Assembly: GCA_903871775.1 (NCBI GenBank)
Contig: CAIQIA010000011.1
Coordinates: forward strand, 186,001 to 250,000
Direction: 5' to 3'
DNA: 64,000 bases
From: an uncultured cyanobacterium
GTDB taxonomy: Bacteria; Cyanobacteriota; Cyanobacteriia; PCC-6307; Cyanobiaceae
Under the pieces are notes generated by a model. It did no database searches and was not told where the DNA came from. It was given only the letters and a program-made list of their open reading frames with translations. Position 1 is the first letter of the stretch, and each line of letters opens with the position of its first letter. This document shows positions 1 through 9,740 of this stretch, in pieces. The position numbers and the translations under genes were made by a program.

Positions 1-1247
<1,247 letters not shown>

Positions 1248-1285
1248 GCGGGGGTCATCAATGGTGAAGAAGTGTAGGCCGGGCG

Positions 1286-2974
1286 TCAGGCGACCCGGCG
1301 GCCCAGCAAGCTGGCGGCGAACTCCCGCGCCTCGCCGCTGTCGCCGCCGGCGAGTTCCGCCAGCTCGGCCTCGCGGGCGCGGGTGTCCCGCAGGGGGGAC
1401 ACCTGCGAACGGGTGATCCCGTCTTCGACGCTCTTGCTGACGCGGAAATGATGGTCAGCGGCGGCCGCCACCAGGGGCTGGTGGGTGACGCAGAACACCT
1501 GGCGGCTGGCGGCCAGGCGCCGCAGCAGCCGGGCCATGGTGCCGCTCACCCGGCCGCTCACGCCGCTGTCGATCTCGTCGAACAGCAGCGTCACGTGGGG
1601 ATCGGCGGCGGCCAGGCAGGTCTTGAGGGCCAGCAGAAAGCGGCTCATCTCACCGCCGGAGGCCACTTCGGCGAGGGGAGCGAGGGGCTGGCCCGGGTTG
1701 GCCGAGAACAGAAAGGCGACGGCATCGGCACCGTCTTCCGACGGATCGCCAGGCTCGACCGCCACGGCGAAGCGGACGTTGGCCAGGCCCATCGGCCGCA
1801 GGGCCTCCATCAGCTGCTCTTCGAGGGTGATCGCCGAACGACGGCGCTGGTCGCTCAGCAGGCCCTGGCAGCGGTCACGCTCGGCCCGGGCCTCGGCTTC
1901 GGCCTGCTGCAGCCGCGCGAGGCCCGCGGCGGCACCGCCCGGCTCCAGCTCGAGCCGCAGCCGGTCCCTGAGCGCGATCAGCCCGGCCAGGGTGAGCCCA
2001 TGGCGCCGCTCCAGGGCCCTGAGATTCGCCAGCCGCTCCTGCACCGCCGCCAGGCTGGCCGGATCACTCTCGAGGGCGGCGCCATAGCGCTCGAGCGAGC
2101 GCACCAGGGTCTCGAGGCCCGCCTGGGCGTCGAGCAGCTCCTCCAGGCAGGGGGCAAGGCCCCCGTCGAGCTGCGCCATCTGCTGCAGCTCGTGGCCACA
2201 GGCGGCGAGGTGATCGAGGGCCGACGGGGCCCCGTCGGCTCCGTCCACCAGCCGCCCGCTGAGCACGGCCAGACCCTCCTGCAGCCGCACCCCGTGGGCG
2301 GCGCGGTCCTGCTCACCCTGCAACCGCTCCCGCTCGTGGGGATCCTGCAGATCGGCGGCCTCCAGGTCCTGCAGCAGCTGCTCCTGGCGCTCCCGGTCCC
2401 GCTGGCGGTCCTGCTCCTGCTCCCGGGCCTGCTGCAGGGCAGCGGCGGCCTCGCGCCAGCGGCGAAAGGCCCGGCGGGCACCATCGAAGATGGCCAGCCC
2501 CTCCTCACCGGCACAGCGGTCGAGCCAGCGGCGCTGCTGGCCCGGCCGGGCCAGCTGCTGGGTCTGGCCCTGAACGGTGAGATCGATCAGCAGCGGCCGA
2601 AGGTCCTGCACCTGGGCACGGCCGAGGGCGATGCCGTTGAGCCGGTGGCGGCTGCTGAGGCGCCCGTCCTGCAGGCGCCAGTCACGGCTGAGCAGCAGCT
2701 CGTCATCGTCGACCTCCAGCTCCTGGGCCTCGAGCCAGGCGGCGACGGGGGGCGTGAGGCTGAAGCTGGCCTCGATGCGGCCACGGCTGGCGCCGGCCCG
2801 CAGCAGCCGGCCCCCCTGGCTCCCCTGGGCGCCGCCGGTGAGGGCATCAAGGGCATCGAGCAGCAGCGACTTGCCGGCACCGGTCTCACCGGTGAAGACG
2901 CTGAACCCCTCGGCAAAGCTCAGCTCAAGGCTTTCGGCCAGGGCGATGTTCTCGAGCCGCAGGGCGGTGAGCAC
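1286..2974 (-). CDS. recN: DNA repair protein RecN
   Basis: RecN is an SMC-like ATPase that helps process double-strand breaks by homologous recombination. The 562-residue product has the family's normal length. Walker A (GETGAGKS) is at residues 29-36. A long Gln/Arg/Glu-rich coiled-coil region fills the middle (about 150-370). Near residue 470 lie the ABC signature region (SGGEMSRF) and Walker B ([12 protein letters not shown]). The start is GTG 2974; no ATG precedes it in frame after an upstream stop. It is followed on the same strand by uvrA after 38 bases and preceded by amt. Two repair genes therefore sit together. In many bacteria recN is SOS-regulated, but no LexA-like box is seen in the 59-base gap upstream. 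Confidence 0.96.
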   Translation of the reverse strand: MLTALRLENIALAESLELSFAEGFSVFTGETGAGKSLLLDALDALTGGAQGSQGGRLLRAGASRGRIEASFSLTPPVAAWLEAQELEVDDDELLLSRDWRLQDGRLSSRHRLNGIALGRAQVQDLRPLLIDLTVQGQTQQLARPGQQRRWLDRCAGEEGLAIFDGARRAFRRWREAAAALQQAREQEQDRQRDRERQEQLLQDLEAADLQDPHERERLQGEQDRAAHGVRLQEGLAVLSGRLVDGADGAPSALDHLAACGHELQQMAQLDGGLAPCLEELLDAQAGLETLVRSLERYGAALESDPASLAAVQERLANLRALERRHGLTLAGLIALRDRLRLELEPGGAAAGLARLQQAEAEARAERDRCQGLLSDQRRRSAITLEEQLMEALRPMGLANVRFAVAVEPGDPSEDGADAVAFLFSANPGQPLAPLAEVASGGEMSRFLLALKTCLAAADPHVTLLFDEIDSGVSGRVSGTMARLLRRLAASRQVFCVTHQPLVAAAADHHFRVSKSVEDGITRSQVSPLRDTRAREAELAELAGGDSGEAREFAASLLGRRVA

Positions 2975-3033
2975 GGCAGCTGCCCATGAACATGCCGACC
3001 GTAGCGAGTCTGACGGTGATCCCCAAGGGGCGG

Positions 3034-4317
3034 TCAGCCGGTGAATTCGTTGTTGTAGGCCTCTTCACCATGGGCATTCACATCGAGGCCCTGGCGTTCT
3101 TCATCCGGATGCACGCGCAAGGGCTCGACCAGGGCCACCAGCCGCAGCACCACGTAGGTGCCCACCACCACCCACAACGCCGTGAAGGCAGCGGCCTGCA
3201 GCTGAAGCCACAGCTGGCCGGGGCCACCGTGGAAAACACCGGTGAGCAGCACCCCCAGCAGGCCGGCGAGGCCATGGACCGGCAGCACGTCGAGGCTGTC
3301 GTCGAGATGGAGGCGGCCCTTGAGCTGCAGGGCCTGGCTGCAGGCCAGGGCCGCCAGGGCACCGATGGCCAGGGCGGCCATCGGGGTGACGAAACCGGCG
3401 GCCGGGGTGATCGCCACCAGGCCGGCCACCGCCCCGGTGGCGACGCCGACGGCGGTGGGTTTGCCCCGCTGCTGGGTCTCGATCAGCATCCACACCAGGG
3501 CGGCGGCGGCCCCGGCGCTGTTGGTGGTGAGGCAGGCCAGGCTGGCCAGCTCGCCGGCCACCAGGCCGCTGCCGCCGTTGAATCCCAGCCAGCCGAACCA
3601 GAGCAGGCCGGCCCCCAGCACGATCAACGGCACGTTGTGGGGCGGGGCGATCTGGGCCGGATGGCCGCGCCGGGGACCGACCACGACGGCCGCCACCGCC
3701 GCCGCGAGGCCCGAGGCCATCTCGACCGGATAGCCACCGGCGAAATCAAGGGCCCCGAGCCCCCCCGACGTGCCGAGAAATCCACCCGGTGCCCAGACCA
3801 TGTGGGCCACGGGGATGTAGACGACAAAGCTCCACAGCAGCACGAAGAGCATCCAGGCCCTGAAGGCCATCCGCTCGACCACGGCCCCCGAGATCAGGGC
3901 GGGGGTGATGACGGCGAAGGTGAGCTGAAAGAGGGCGACGGCCCCGTGGCTGGGCCCCCCGTCACTGACGGGGGTCGACCAGTTGACCAGGCCCGCCCAG
4001 CCGAGGCCGCCGATGAAAGGGGCGAGGGGGCCATGGCCGGGGGAGAAGGCCAGGCTGTAGCCCACCACGACCCAGACCACGCTGACCAGGGCCAGGGAGC
4101 CGAAGCTCATCATCAGGGTGTTGAGCACATTGCGACCCCGCACGAAGCCGGCGTAGAAGAACGCCAGCGCCGGTGTCATCAGCAGCACCAGGGCAGCACT
4201 GATCAGCACGAAGCCGTTGTTGGCGGTCCCCACCGAGGGCACGGCGGCGGCCACGGGGGCCAGGGTCAGCATCGGCAGGGGCAGGGCAACCCCCAACGTC
4301 CCCGCTAACAGGGGCAC
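3034..4317 (-). CDS. amt: Ammonium transporter (Amt family) with Glu at the first twin-His position
   Basis: This is a trimeric inner-membrane ammonium channel/transporter of 427 residues with about 11 hydrophobic segments. Family signatures are visible: FYAGFVRGRN near residue 55, DFAGG at 191-195 and FGWLGFNGGS near 245. The conserved pore histidine that normally lies eight residues after the Asp of DFAGG is replaced by glutamate (E199, codon 3721-3723), while the second pore histidine (H348, PVHGLAG) is kept. Fungal Mep1/Mep3 carry the same His-to-Glu change. The called start is GTG 4317; ATG 4272 (residue 16) is an alternative and would leave more room for the NtcA-type box at 4323-4336. 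The N-terminus is hydrophobic, as expected for Amt. It lies 59 bases upstream of recN. Confidence 0.93.
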   Translation of the reverse strand: MPLLAGTLGVALPLPMLTLAPVAAAVPSVGTANNGFVLISAALVLLMTPALAFFYAGFVRGRNVLNTLMMSFGSLALVSVVWVVVGYSLAFSPGHGPLAPFIGGLGWAGLVNWSTPVSDGGPSHGAVALFQLTFAVITPALISGAVVERMAFRAWMLFVLLWSFVVYIPVAHMVWAPGGFLGTSGGLGALDFAGGYPVEMASGLAAAVAAVVVGPRRGHPAQIAPPHNVPLIVLGAGLLWFGWLGFNGGSGLVAGELASLACLTTNSAGAAAALVWMLIETQQRGKPTAVGVATGAVAGLVAITPAAGFVTPMAALAIGALAALACSQALQLKGRLHLDDSLDVLPVHGLAGLLGVLLTGVFHGGPGQLWLQLQAAAFTALWVVVGTYVVLRLVALVEPLRVHPDEERQGLDVNAHGEEAYNNEFTG

Positions 4318-4321
4318 TTCA

Positions 4322-4368
4322 TGTAGCGATTACTACCAAATCAAGGGTCAATGGTTCCAATCGCTACA
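4322..4368. promoter_or_regulatory. NtcA-type box inside a 10-bp inverted repeat between amt and the ABC1 kinase gene
   Basis: The sequence GTAGCGATTACTAC (4323-4336) fits the cyanobacterial nitrogen regulator NtcA consensus GTA-N8-TAC exactly, and amt genes are classic NtcA targets. The same bases take part in a perfect inverted repeat: TGTAGCGATT (4322-4331) pairs with AATCGCTACA (4359-4368) across 27 bases. The region separates two divergent genes, so it is unlikely to be a terminator. No good -10 box lies about 22 bases from the NtcA box in either direction, and the box is only 5 bases from the called amt start. The promoter geometry is therefore unresolved. Confidence 0.6.
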
Positions 4369-4415
4369 GAACGCCAGCCAGGGCCGGCCACGACCCTCCA
4401 CCCAGGCCACCTACG

Positions 4416-6464
4416 GTGGTCCCCCTTTCCAGTCCAGCCAGTCCCGCCGCCCTGCCGATGCCGCCAACCACTGCCGAAGCCAGCCTGGCCGCCATGCGCG
4501 CCGCCGTGCTCGGTGATGCCGTGCTCGGTGATGCCCCACCTGCTGATGCAGCGGCGGCGGCAGAACCGTCGGGCGACATCGGCGACTTCATCGAAGCCGC
4601 GGGGCTGCTGAGCTACGACCCGGCGGCCATCACCCGCATCTATGCCGGCCATCCCCAGCGCCTGCTGCGCCGGCTCTGGCAGACGCTCGTGCCCATCGGG
4701 CTCTACCTGCTGGCCGTGGCCAGCGACCGTCTCAGCGGCGCCCTGCGCCAGCCCGAACGGGCCCGGGCCCGGGCCCGCGAATGCGCGGCCCTGCTGGCTG
4801 ACCTGGGCCCGGCGTTCATCAAGGCCGGCCAGGCCCTCTCGACCCGGCCCGACATCGTGCCGCCGGTGTTGCTCGAAGAACTGGCGCGGCTGCAGGACCA
4901 GCTGCCGGCCTTTCCCAGTGATCTGGCCATGGCCTGCATCGAAGAGGACCTGGGGGCAACAGTGGCCGAGCTCTACGGGCAGCTCGATGCCGAACCGATC
5001 TCGGCGGCGTCCCTGGGCCAGGTGTACCGGGGCAGCCTTCCTGACGGCCGACCGGTGGCGGTCAAGGTGCAACGACCCGGCCTACGGGAACAGATCACCC
5101 TCGACCTCTACATCGTCCGCAACATCGCCGTCTGGCTGATGGCCAACATCGGCCTGATCCGCAGCGATCTGGTGGCCCTGATCGACGAGCTGGGCAAACG
5201 GGTCTTCGAAGAGATGGACTATTTCAACGAAGCCTCGAATGCCGAACGCTTCGCGGCCCTCCATGCCCACAACCATCGCATCGCCGTGCCGGCGATCCAT
5301 CGCTCCCACACCAGCCGGCGGGTGCTGACGATGGAGTGGATCGATGGGGTCAAGCTGACCCGCCTTGACGCGGTCAAGGCCCTTGGGGTCGATCCCGAAG
5401 AACTGGTGGAGGTGGGGGTGAACTGCAGCCTGCAGCAGCTGCTTGAGCACGGCTTCTTCCATGCCGACCCCCATCCGGGCAACCTGCTGGCCCTGGCCGA
5501 CGGACGCCTGGCCTACCTCGACTTCGGCATGATGAGTGAGGTGGCCCGCGAATCGCGCAACGGTCTGATCCGCGCCGTCGTGCACCTGGTCAACCGCGAT
5601 TTCGACAAGCTCTCCAAAGACTTCGTCACCCTCGGCTTTCTCAGCGAGGAAGTGGACCTGCGGCCGATCGTGCCCGCCTTTGAGACGGTGTTCAGCCAGG
5701 CCCTCGAGGCGGGGGTGAGCCGCATGGACTTCAAGGCGGTCACCGATGACCTCTCCGGGGTCATGTATCGCTTCCCCTTCCGGGTTCCGCCGTATTACGC
5801 CCTGATCATCCGTTCGTTGATCACGCTCGAAGGCATCGCCCTCAGCGTCGACCGCGATTTCAAGATCCTCGGCGCCGCCTACCCCTATTTCGCCCGGCGA
5901 CTGCTCGAAGACGACGATCCAGACCTGCGCCGCTCCCTGCGCGAGATGCTCTTCGACGGGGACCATTTCCGCTGGAGCCGGCTCGAGAACCTGGTGCTCA
6001 GCGCCGCCAACCAGCAGCAGCTCGACCTCGAACAGCTGCTCGACCAGACCCTCGATTTTCTGTTCTCCCCCGGTGGTGGACTGCTGCGGCAGCAGCTGGT
6101 CGATGCCGCCGTCGAACGGGTGGATGCGGCGGGCTGGCGATTGCTGCTGACCCTGGGCCGGCAGCTGCCCCGCCAGCTGCGCCCTCCGGGTCTGCAACGA
6201 CCCCTGCGTGGGGCCGGCGGCCGTGATCCCCTGCTCGACCTCGAGCCGGTGCGGGAGCTGCTGCGGATCCTGCGGCAGCTGCCGGGGTTCGAGGTGGGCC
6301 TGCTCACCCGGCGGCTGCCGAGGCTGCTGCGGGAACCCGACCTGCGTCGGATGGGGCTCGACCTGGCCCGGGGACTGGCCGAACGGGGGGTGGTGCGGCT
6401 GGTGCGCGACGTGATGGTCGAACCCGACCTGCGTCGGGAGCTCGATATCGCCCAACCGGCGTAA
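4416..6464 (+). CDS. ABC1/AarF (UbiB) family atypical protein kinase
   Basis: The family consists of atypical kinase-like ATPases linked to quinone and prenyl-lipid metabolism; cyanobacteria carry several copies. Visible motifs are the KxGQ region (FIKAGQALSTRPD, about residues 134-147), the Ala-rich loop (SAASLGQVY, about 197), the ATP-binding lysine (VAVKVQRP, about 215), the catalytic loop (HADPHPGN, about 348) and the metal-binding motif (LDFG, about 368). The last 200 residues are Leu/Arg-rich and lack a recognised domain. The start is uncertain: GTG 4416 gives 682 residues and ATG 4458 gives 668. A 15-base tandem repeat (4506-4535) duplicates VLGDA near the N-terminus. It is divergent from amt and probably heads the run toward thrC. 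Confidence 0.9.
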   Translation: MVPLSSPASPAALPMPPTTAEASLAAMRAAVLGDAVLGDAPPADAAAAAEPSGDIGDFIEAAGLLSYDPAAITRIYAGHPQRLLRRLWQTLVPIGLYLLAVASDRLSGALRQPERARARARECAALLADLGPAFIKAGQALSTRPDIVPPVLLEELARLQDQLPAFPSDLAMACIEEDLGATVAELYGQLDAEPISAASLGQVYRGSLPDGRPVAVKVQRPGLREQITLDLYIVRNIAVWLMANIGLIRSDLVALIDELGKRVFEEMDYFNEASNAERFAALHAHNHRIAVPAIHRSHTSRRVLTMEWIDGVKLTRLDAVKALGVDPEELVEVGVNCSLQQLLEHGFFHADPHPGNLLALADGRLAYLDFGMMSEVARESRNGLIRAVVHLVNRDFDKLSKDFVTLGFLSEEVDLRPIVPAFETVFSQALEAGVSRMDFKAVTDDLSGVMYRFPFRVPPYYALIIRSLITLEGIALSVDRDFKILGAAYPYFARRLLEDDDPDLRRSLREMLFDGDHFRWSRLENLVLSAANQQQLDLEQLLDQTLDFLFSPGGGLLRQQLVDAAVERVDAAGWRLLLTLGRQLPRQLRPPGLQRPLRGAGGRDPLLDLEPVRELLRILRQLPGFEVGLLTRRLPRLLREPDLRRMGLDLARGLAERGVVRLVRDVMVEPDLRRELDIAQPA

Positions 6465-6491
6465 ATTGCCCTGACCTCTGCGGCGCCCCTG

Positions 6492-7064
6492 GTGCGGACC
6501 CCTCTGCGATCGGTCAGCCCGGCCCGTCAGGCCGGCCTGATGCTGGCGGTGACCCTGGCCATGGGCGCCGGCCCGGCCCTGGCCACCGAGAACATCGTCT
6601 TTGTGAGCGGCGCCTTCCGCCGCACCATCTACACCCGCGACCTCGAGAGCTTCGTGCGCACCGGCGTGCCCAGCGGCCTGCTGGCCGATGTGCTGCGCTT
6701 CGGCAACCAGAACCCGGCCAGTGTCCGCAGCCTGCTCACCACCGAGCTGCCCGTGCCCGTGTCGCTCACCAGCCGCCTGCTCAACACCCGCATCGGTGAA
6801 GCGCTGCTCACCAGGGCCACCGCCGTGGTGCACCCCCTGCGGGCCCCCCGGGCCGGCGTGCCGGCCCTGCGGTCGGCCCTGGTGCTGGGGGTCGCCGAAG
6901 GGGGCGGTCGGTTGTCGCCCCTCGGGGTGCTGCGGGCCTACCCGGCCGAGGAGATGGCCGTGGATCTGCCCCAGCTGCTCGGACTGCTCAAGAAGGCGTC
7001 CTCGATCAGCGATCTGGTGCGGTTCTTCTCCGAAGCGCCCCTCGACGGCCTGCGGGGCAACTGA
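6492..7064 (+). CDS. Exported DUF1400-like protein of unknown function
   Basis: The 190-residue product begins at GTG 6492 with a basic stretch and a hydrophobic segment ending in GPALA-TEN, a plausible signal peptide of about 32 residues. The mature part resembles the DUF1400 domain often fused to alpha/beta hydrolases in cyanobacteria: a short beta strand with FVSGAFRRTI, then LESFVRTGVPSG, and later SRLLNTRIGEALL. No hydrolase domain or catalytic serine motif follows, so it appears to be a stand-alone DUF1400. It sits 27 bases after the ABC1 kinase gene and 39 bases before thrC. The family link is a recollection from pattern, and the function is unknown. Confidence 0.7.
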   Translation: MRTPLRSVSPARQAGLMLAVTLAMGAGPALATENIVFVSGAFRRTIYTRDLESFVRTGVPSGLLADVLRFGNQNPASVRSLLTTELPVPVSLTSRLLNTRIGEALLTRATAVVHPLRAPRAGVPALRSALVLGVAEGGGRLSPLGVLRAYPAEEMAVDLPQLLGLLKKASSISDLVRFFSEAPLDGLRGN

Positions 7065-7103
7065 GGGCCGGACCCGGGCCTAGATTCGCCTTTTTCAGGG
7101 CCC

Positions 7104-8207
7104 GTGCCTGTCCCCGAGACGCTGCGGCGGCTGCTCAAGCCACCGATCACCCAGGCCTGGCCGGGTCTGATCGACAGCTACCGGCCCTGGTTGCCGGTGA
7201 CGGACCGCACACCGGTGGTGAGCCTCGGCGAAGGCGCGACGCCGCTGGTGCCGGCTCCGGCCCTCGAGCAACGGCTCGGGCGGGGAATCCGGGTGTGGCT
7301 CAAGGTCGACGGTCTCAACCCCACCGGCAGCTTCAAGGACCGGGGGATGACCATGGCGGTGAGCAAGGCCAAGGAAGACGGCGCCGAGGCGGTGATCTGC
7401 GCCAGCACGGGCAACACCTCGGCCGCCGCCGCCGCCTACGCCCGCCGCGGGGGCATGCGGGCCTATGTGCTCATCCCCGATGGCTACGTGGCCCAGGGCA
7501 AGCTCGCCCAGGCCCTTGTCTATGGCGCCGAGGTGCTGGCGGTGAAGGGCAACTTCGACCGGGCTCTGGCGATCGTCCGCGAGGTGGCCGAGCGCTATCC
7601 GGTGACCCTGGTCAACTCGCTCAACCCCTACCGGCTCCAGGGGCAGAAGACGGCCGCCTTCGAGATCGTCGACGTGCTCGGTGATGCCCCCGACTGGCTG
7701 TGCATTCCCATGGGCAACGCCGGCAACATCACGGCGTACTGGATGGGCTTTCAGGAATACCGGCAGAACGGTCGCAGCCGCGGCCTGCCGCGGATGATGG
7801 GCTTCCAGGCCGCCGGTGCGGCGCCGCTGGTGAGCGGCACCACCGTCGAAGACCCCGAAACCGTGGCGACGGCGATCCGCATCGGCAATCCCGCCAACCG
7901 GGCGCGGGCGCTGCAGGTGCGGGAGGAGAGCGGTGGTGGTTTCGCCGCCATCAGCGACGAGGCGATCCTCGAGGCCTACCGCTTCCTTGCCTCTCAGGAG
8001 GGCGTCTTCTGCGAACCGGCCAGCGCCGCATCGGTGGCGGGCCTGCTCAGCCGGGCCGAAGAGGTGCCGGCTGGAGCCCGGGTGGTGTGCGTGCTCACCG
8101 GCAATGGCCTGAAGGACCCCGGCACAGCCCTGGAGAACGGCAGTGCCGGCTTCCACGCCGGGCTGCAGCCCGACCTGGAGACCGTGGCGCGGGTGCTGGG
8201 GTTCTGA
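7104..8207 (+). CDS. thrC: Threonine synthase
   Basis: This PLP enzyme converts O-phosphohomoserine to threonine and phosphate in the last step of threonine synthesis. The 367-residue length is normal for the short bacterial type. The PLP lysine is K78 in NPTGSFKDRG. The phosphate-cradle loop and the STGNTSAAAAAYA motif follow at about residues 100-112, and SLNPYRLQGQKT near 175. The start is GTG 7104, the only reasonable start after the upstream gene. It is the last gene before the candidate origin and dnaN, as in several picocyanobacteria where thrC closes the numbered chromosome. Confidence 0.96.
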   Translation: MPVPETLRRLLKPPITQAWPGLIDSYRPWLPVTDRTPVVSLGEGATPLVPAPALEQRLGRGIRVWLKVDGLNPTGSFKDRGMTMAVSKAKEDGAEAVICASTGNTSAAAAAYARRGGMRAYVLIPDGYVAQGKLAQALVYGAEVLAVKGNFDRALAIVREVAERYPVTLVNSLNPYRLQGQKTAAFEIVDVLGDAPDWLCIPMGNAGNITAYWMGFQEYRQNGRSRGLPRMMGFQAAGAAPLVSGTTVEDPETVATAIRIGNPANRARALQVREESGGGFAAISDEAILEAYRFLASQEGVFCEPASAASVAGLLSRAEEVPAGARVVCVLTGNGLKDPGTALENGSAGFHAGLQPDLETVARVLGF

Positions 8208-8572
8208 GGCAACGGCGGCGGCCGGCCGGCGGACTGTCTGGGGAGCACGGGCGGCAAAGCTGCGGAGAACGGGTGGAGAACCGGGCGCCCCCCGATCCCA
8301 CGGTTCTCCCCAGGCTGCGGAGAATGGGGAGAACGCCGCTATCGTCCCCGATTGGATGAAAACCCTCCTCAGACCTGGGGAGGCAGCTGTCCAGGTCTGA
8401 CGGGGCTCCTCGATGTTTTCCACCATTTCCCCAGGCTCTACGACCACTGGCTGTTGGTCTTCCTTCTTGAAATCCTTTGAACCTATGGACAGGAAGTGGG
8501 GGGTTCGGTGGGCCCGCATTGCGCTTCCGGGGCCGGTGTGGAAGCGTGGTGTGACCTCCGGCGGCCGTGGCG
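8208..8572. other. Candidate replication origin (oriC) upstream of dnaN
   Basis: This 365-base gap holds no convincing gene. It carries at least six 9-mers close to the DnaA box TTATCCACA and its cyanobacterial variant TTTTCCACA. On the minus strand these are TTCTCCGCA (8261-8269 and 8316-8324), TTCTCCACC (8272-8280) and TTCTCCCCA (8325-8333). On the plus strand they are TTCTCCCCA (8304-8312) and TTTTCCACC (8416-8424). A 10-bp inverted repeat GTTCTCCCCA / TGGGGAGAAC (8303-8312, 8325-8334) is built from two of them. An AT-richer patch lies at 8455-8490. In Synechococcus elongatus the origin lies next to dnaN, and the flanking thrC and dnaN fit. None of the boxes matches the consensus perfectly. 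Confidence 0.55.
8369..8400. repeat. Perfect 10-bp inverted repeat downstream of thrC
   Basis: TCAGACCTGG (8369-8378) and CCAGGTCTGA (8391-8400) are exact reverse complements around a 12-base loop. The hairpin lies 161 bases past the thrC stop, inside the candidate origin. No T-run follows directly, so it is a poor intrinsic terminator. It could be an origin structure or a weak terminator. Confidence 0.5.
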
Positions 8573-9733
8573 ATGAAGGTGGTCTGCAGCCAGTCAGAAC
8601 TCAGCGCGAGCCTGCAGCTCGTGAGCCGGGCGATCGCCGCTCGCCCGACCCATCCGGTGCTGGCGAACGTGCTCGTGGCGGCCGATGCCGCCGCCGGTCG
8701 CCTCAGCCTCACCGGCTTTGACCTCAGCCTCGGCATCCAGACCAGCTTTCCTGCCGCCGTCGAGGCCAGCGGCGCCATCACCTTGCCCGCCCGCCTGCTC
8801 GGAGACATCGTCAGCCGCCTTCCCCCCGAGGGCCCCCTCACCCTGGCGGTGGCCGAAGGGGACGAGCAGGCCCACCTCTCGGCCCTCAGCGGCAGCTACC
8901 AGGTGCGTGGCCTCACCGCCGAAGACTTCCCCGACCTGCCCCTGGTCCAGTCGGGCCAGACCCTGCAGCTCAGTGGCACGGCCATGGTCGAGGGGCTGCG
9001 CCGCACCCTCTTCGCCGCCAGTGGCGATGAGGCCAAGCAGATCCTCACCGGGGTGCACCTGCGCGTCGACGCCGCCGGGCTCGAATTCGCCGCCACCGAC
9101 GGCCATCGCCTGGCGGTGCTGCGCAATGCCGGTGCCGAGGCGGAATCGACGGCCACGACCGGCGACACCGTTGACAGCTTCGCCGTGACCGTGCCCGCCC
9201 GCTCCCTGCGCGAGCTGGAACGGCTGCTGTCGGCCCGCAGCGGCGACCAGCCCCTGAGCCTCTTCTGCGACAGGGGGCAGATCGTCTTCCTCTGGGAGGA
9301 CCAGGTGCTTACCAGCCGCACCCTGGAGGGCACCTACCCCAACTACGGCCAGCTGGTGCCCGACAGCTTCAGCCGAGCGGTGCGGGTCGAACGCCGGCCC
9401 CTCGTGGGGGCCCTCGAGCGCATCGCCGTGCTGGCCGATCAGCAGAGCAGCGTGGTCAAGCTGCGGGTCGAAGGGGCCAGCGCCGGGCGGCTGCAGATCA
9501 GCGCCGATGCCCAGGACGTGGGCAGCGGCTCCGAGTCGCTGGCGGCCAGCATCGAGGGTGACCCCTTCGAGATCGCCTTCAACGTGCGTTACCTGCTCGA
9601 TGGCCTCAAGGTGATGCCCGATGCCGAGGTCGAGCTGCGCTGCAACGCCCCCACCAGCCCGGCGGTGTTCGTCGGCACTGATGCCGTCGAGCGCTTCACG
9701 TACCTGGTCATGCCCGTGCAGATCCGCAGCTGA
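8573..9733 (+). CDS. dnaN: DNA polymerase III beta subunit (sliding clamp)
   Basis: DnaN is the ring clamp that holds DNA polymerase III and other factors on DNA. The product of 386 residues has the three-fold clamp repeat length. The N-terminus MKVVCSQSEL matches picocyanobacterial clamps, and the C-terminus TYLVMPVQIRS carries the usual (M/L)P(V/M)R-like ending that lines the binding pocket. ATG 8573 is preferred over GTG 8567 because it gives the conserved N-terminus. It is the first gene after the candidate origin and is followed after 7 bases by the PRC-barrel gene. Confidence 0.97.
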   Translation: MKVVCSQSELSASLQLVSRAIAARPTHPVLANVLVAADAAAGRLSLTGFDLSLGIQTSFPAAVEASGAITLPARLLGDIVSRLPPEGPLTLAVAEGDEQAHLSALSGSYQVRGLTAEDFPDLPLVQSGQTLQLSGTAMVEGLRRTLFAASGDEAKQILTGVHLRVDAAGLEFAATDGHRLAVLRNAGAEAESTATTGDTVDSFAVTVPARSLRELERLLSARSGDQPLSLFCDRGQIVFLWEDQVLTSRTLEGTYPNYGQLVPDSFSRAVRVERRPLVGALERIAVLADQQSSVVKLRVEGASAGRLQISADAQDVGSGSESLAASIEGDPFEIAFNVRYLLDGLKVMPDAEVELRCNAPTSPAVFVGTDAVERFTYLVMPVQIRS

Positions 9734-9740
9734 CGTTCCG

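Noticed and set aside
8630-8637. HIP1 octamers (GCGATCGC), for example at 8630-8637 and in argH and pilC
   Set aside because: A few copies are seen, but in a GC-rich cyanobacterium this is expected and no clustering marks a special region.
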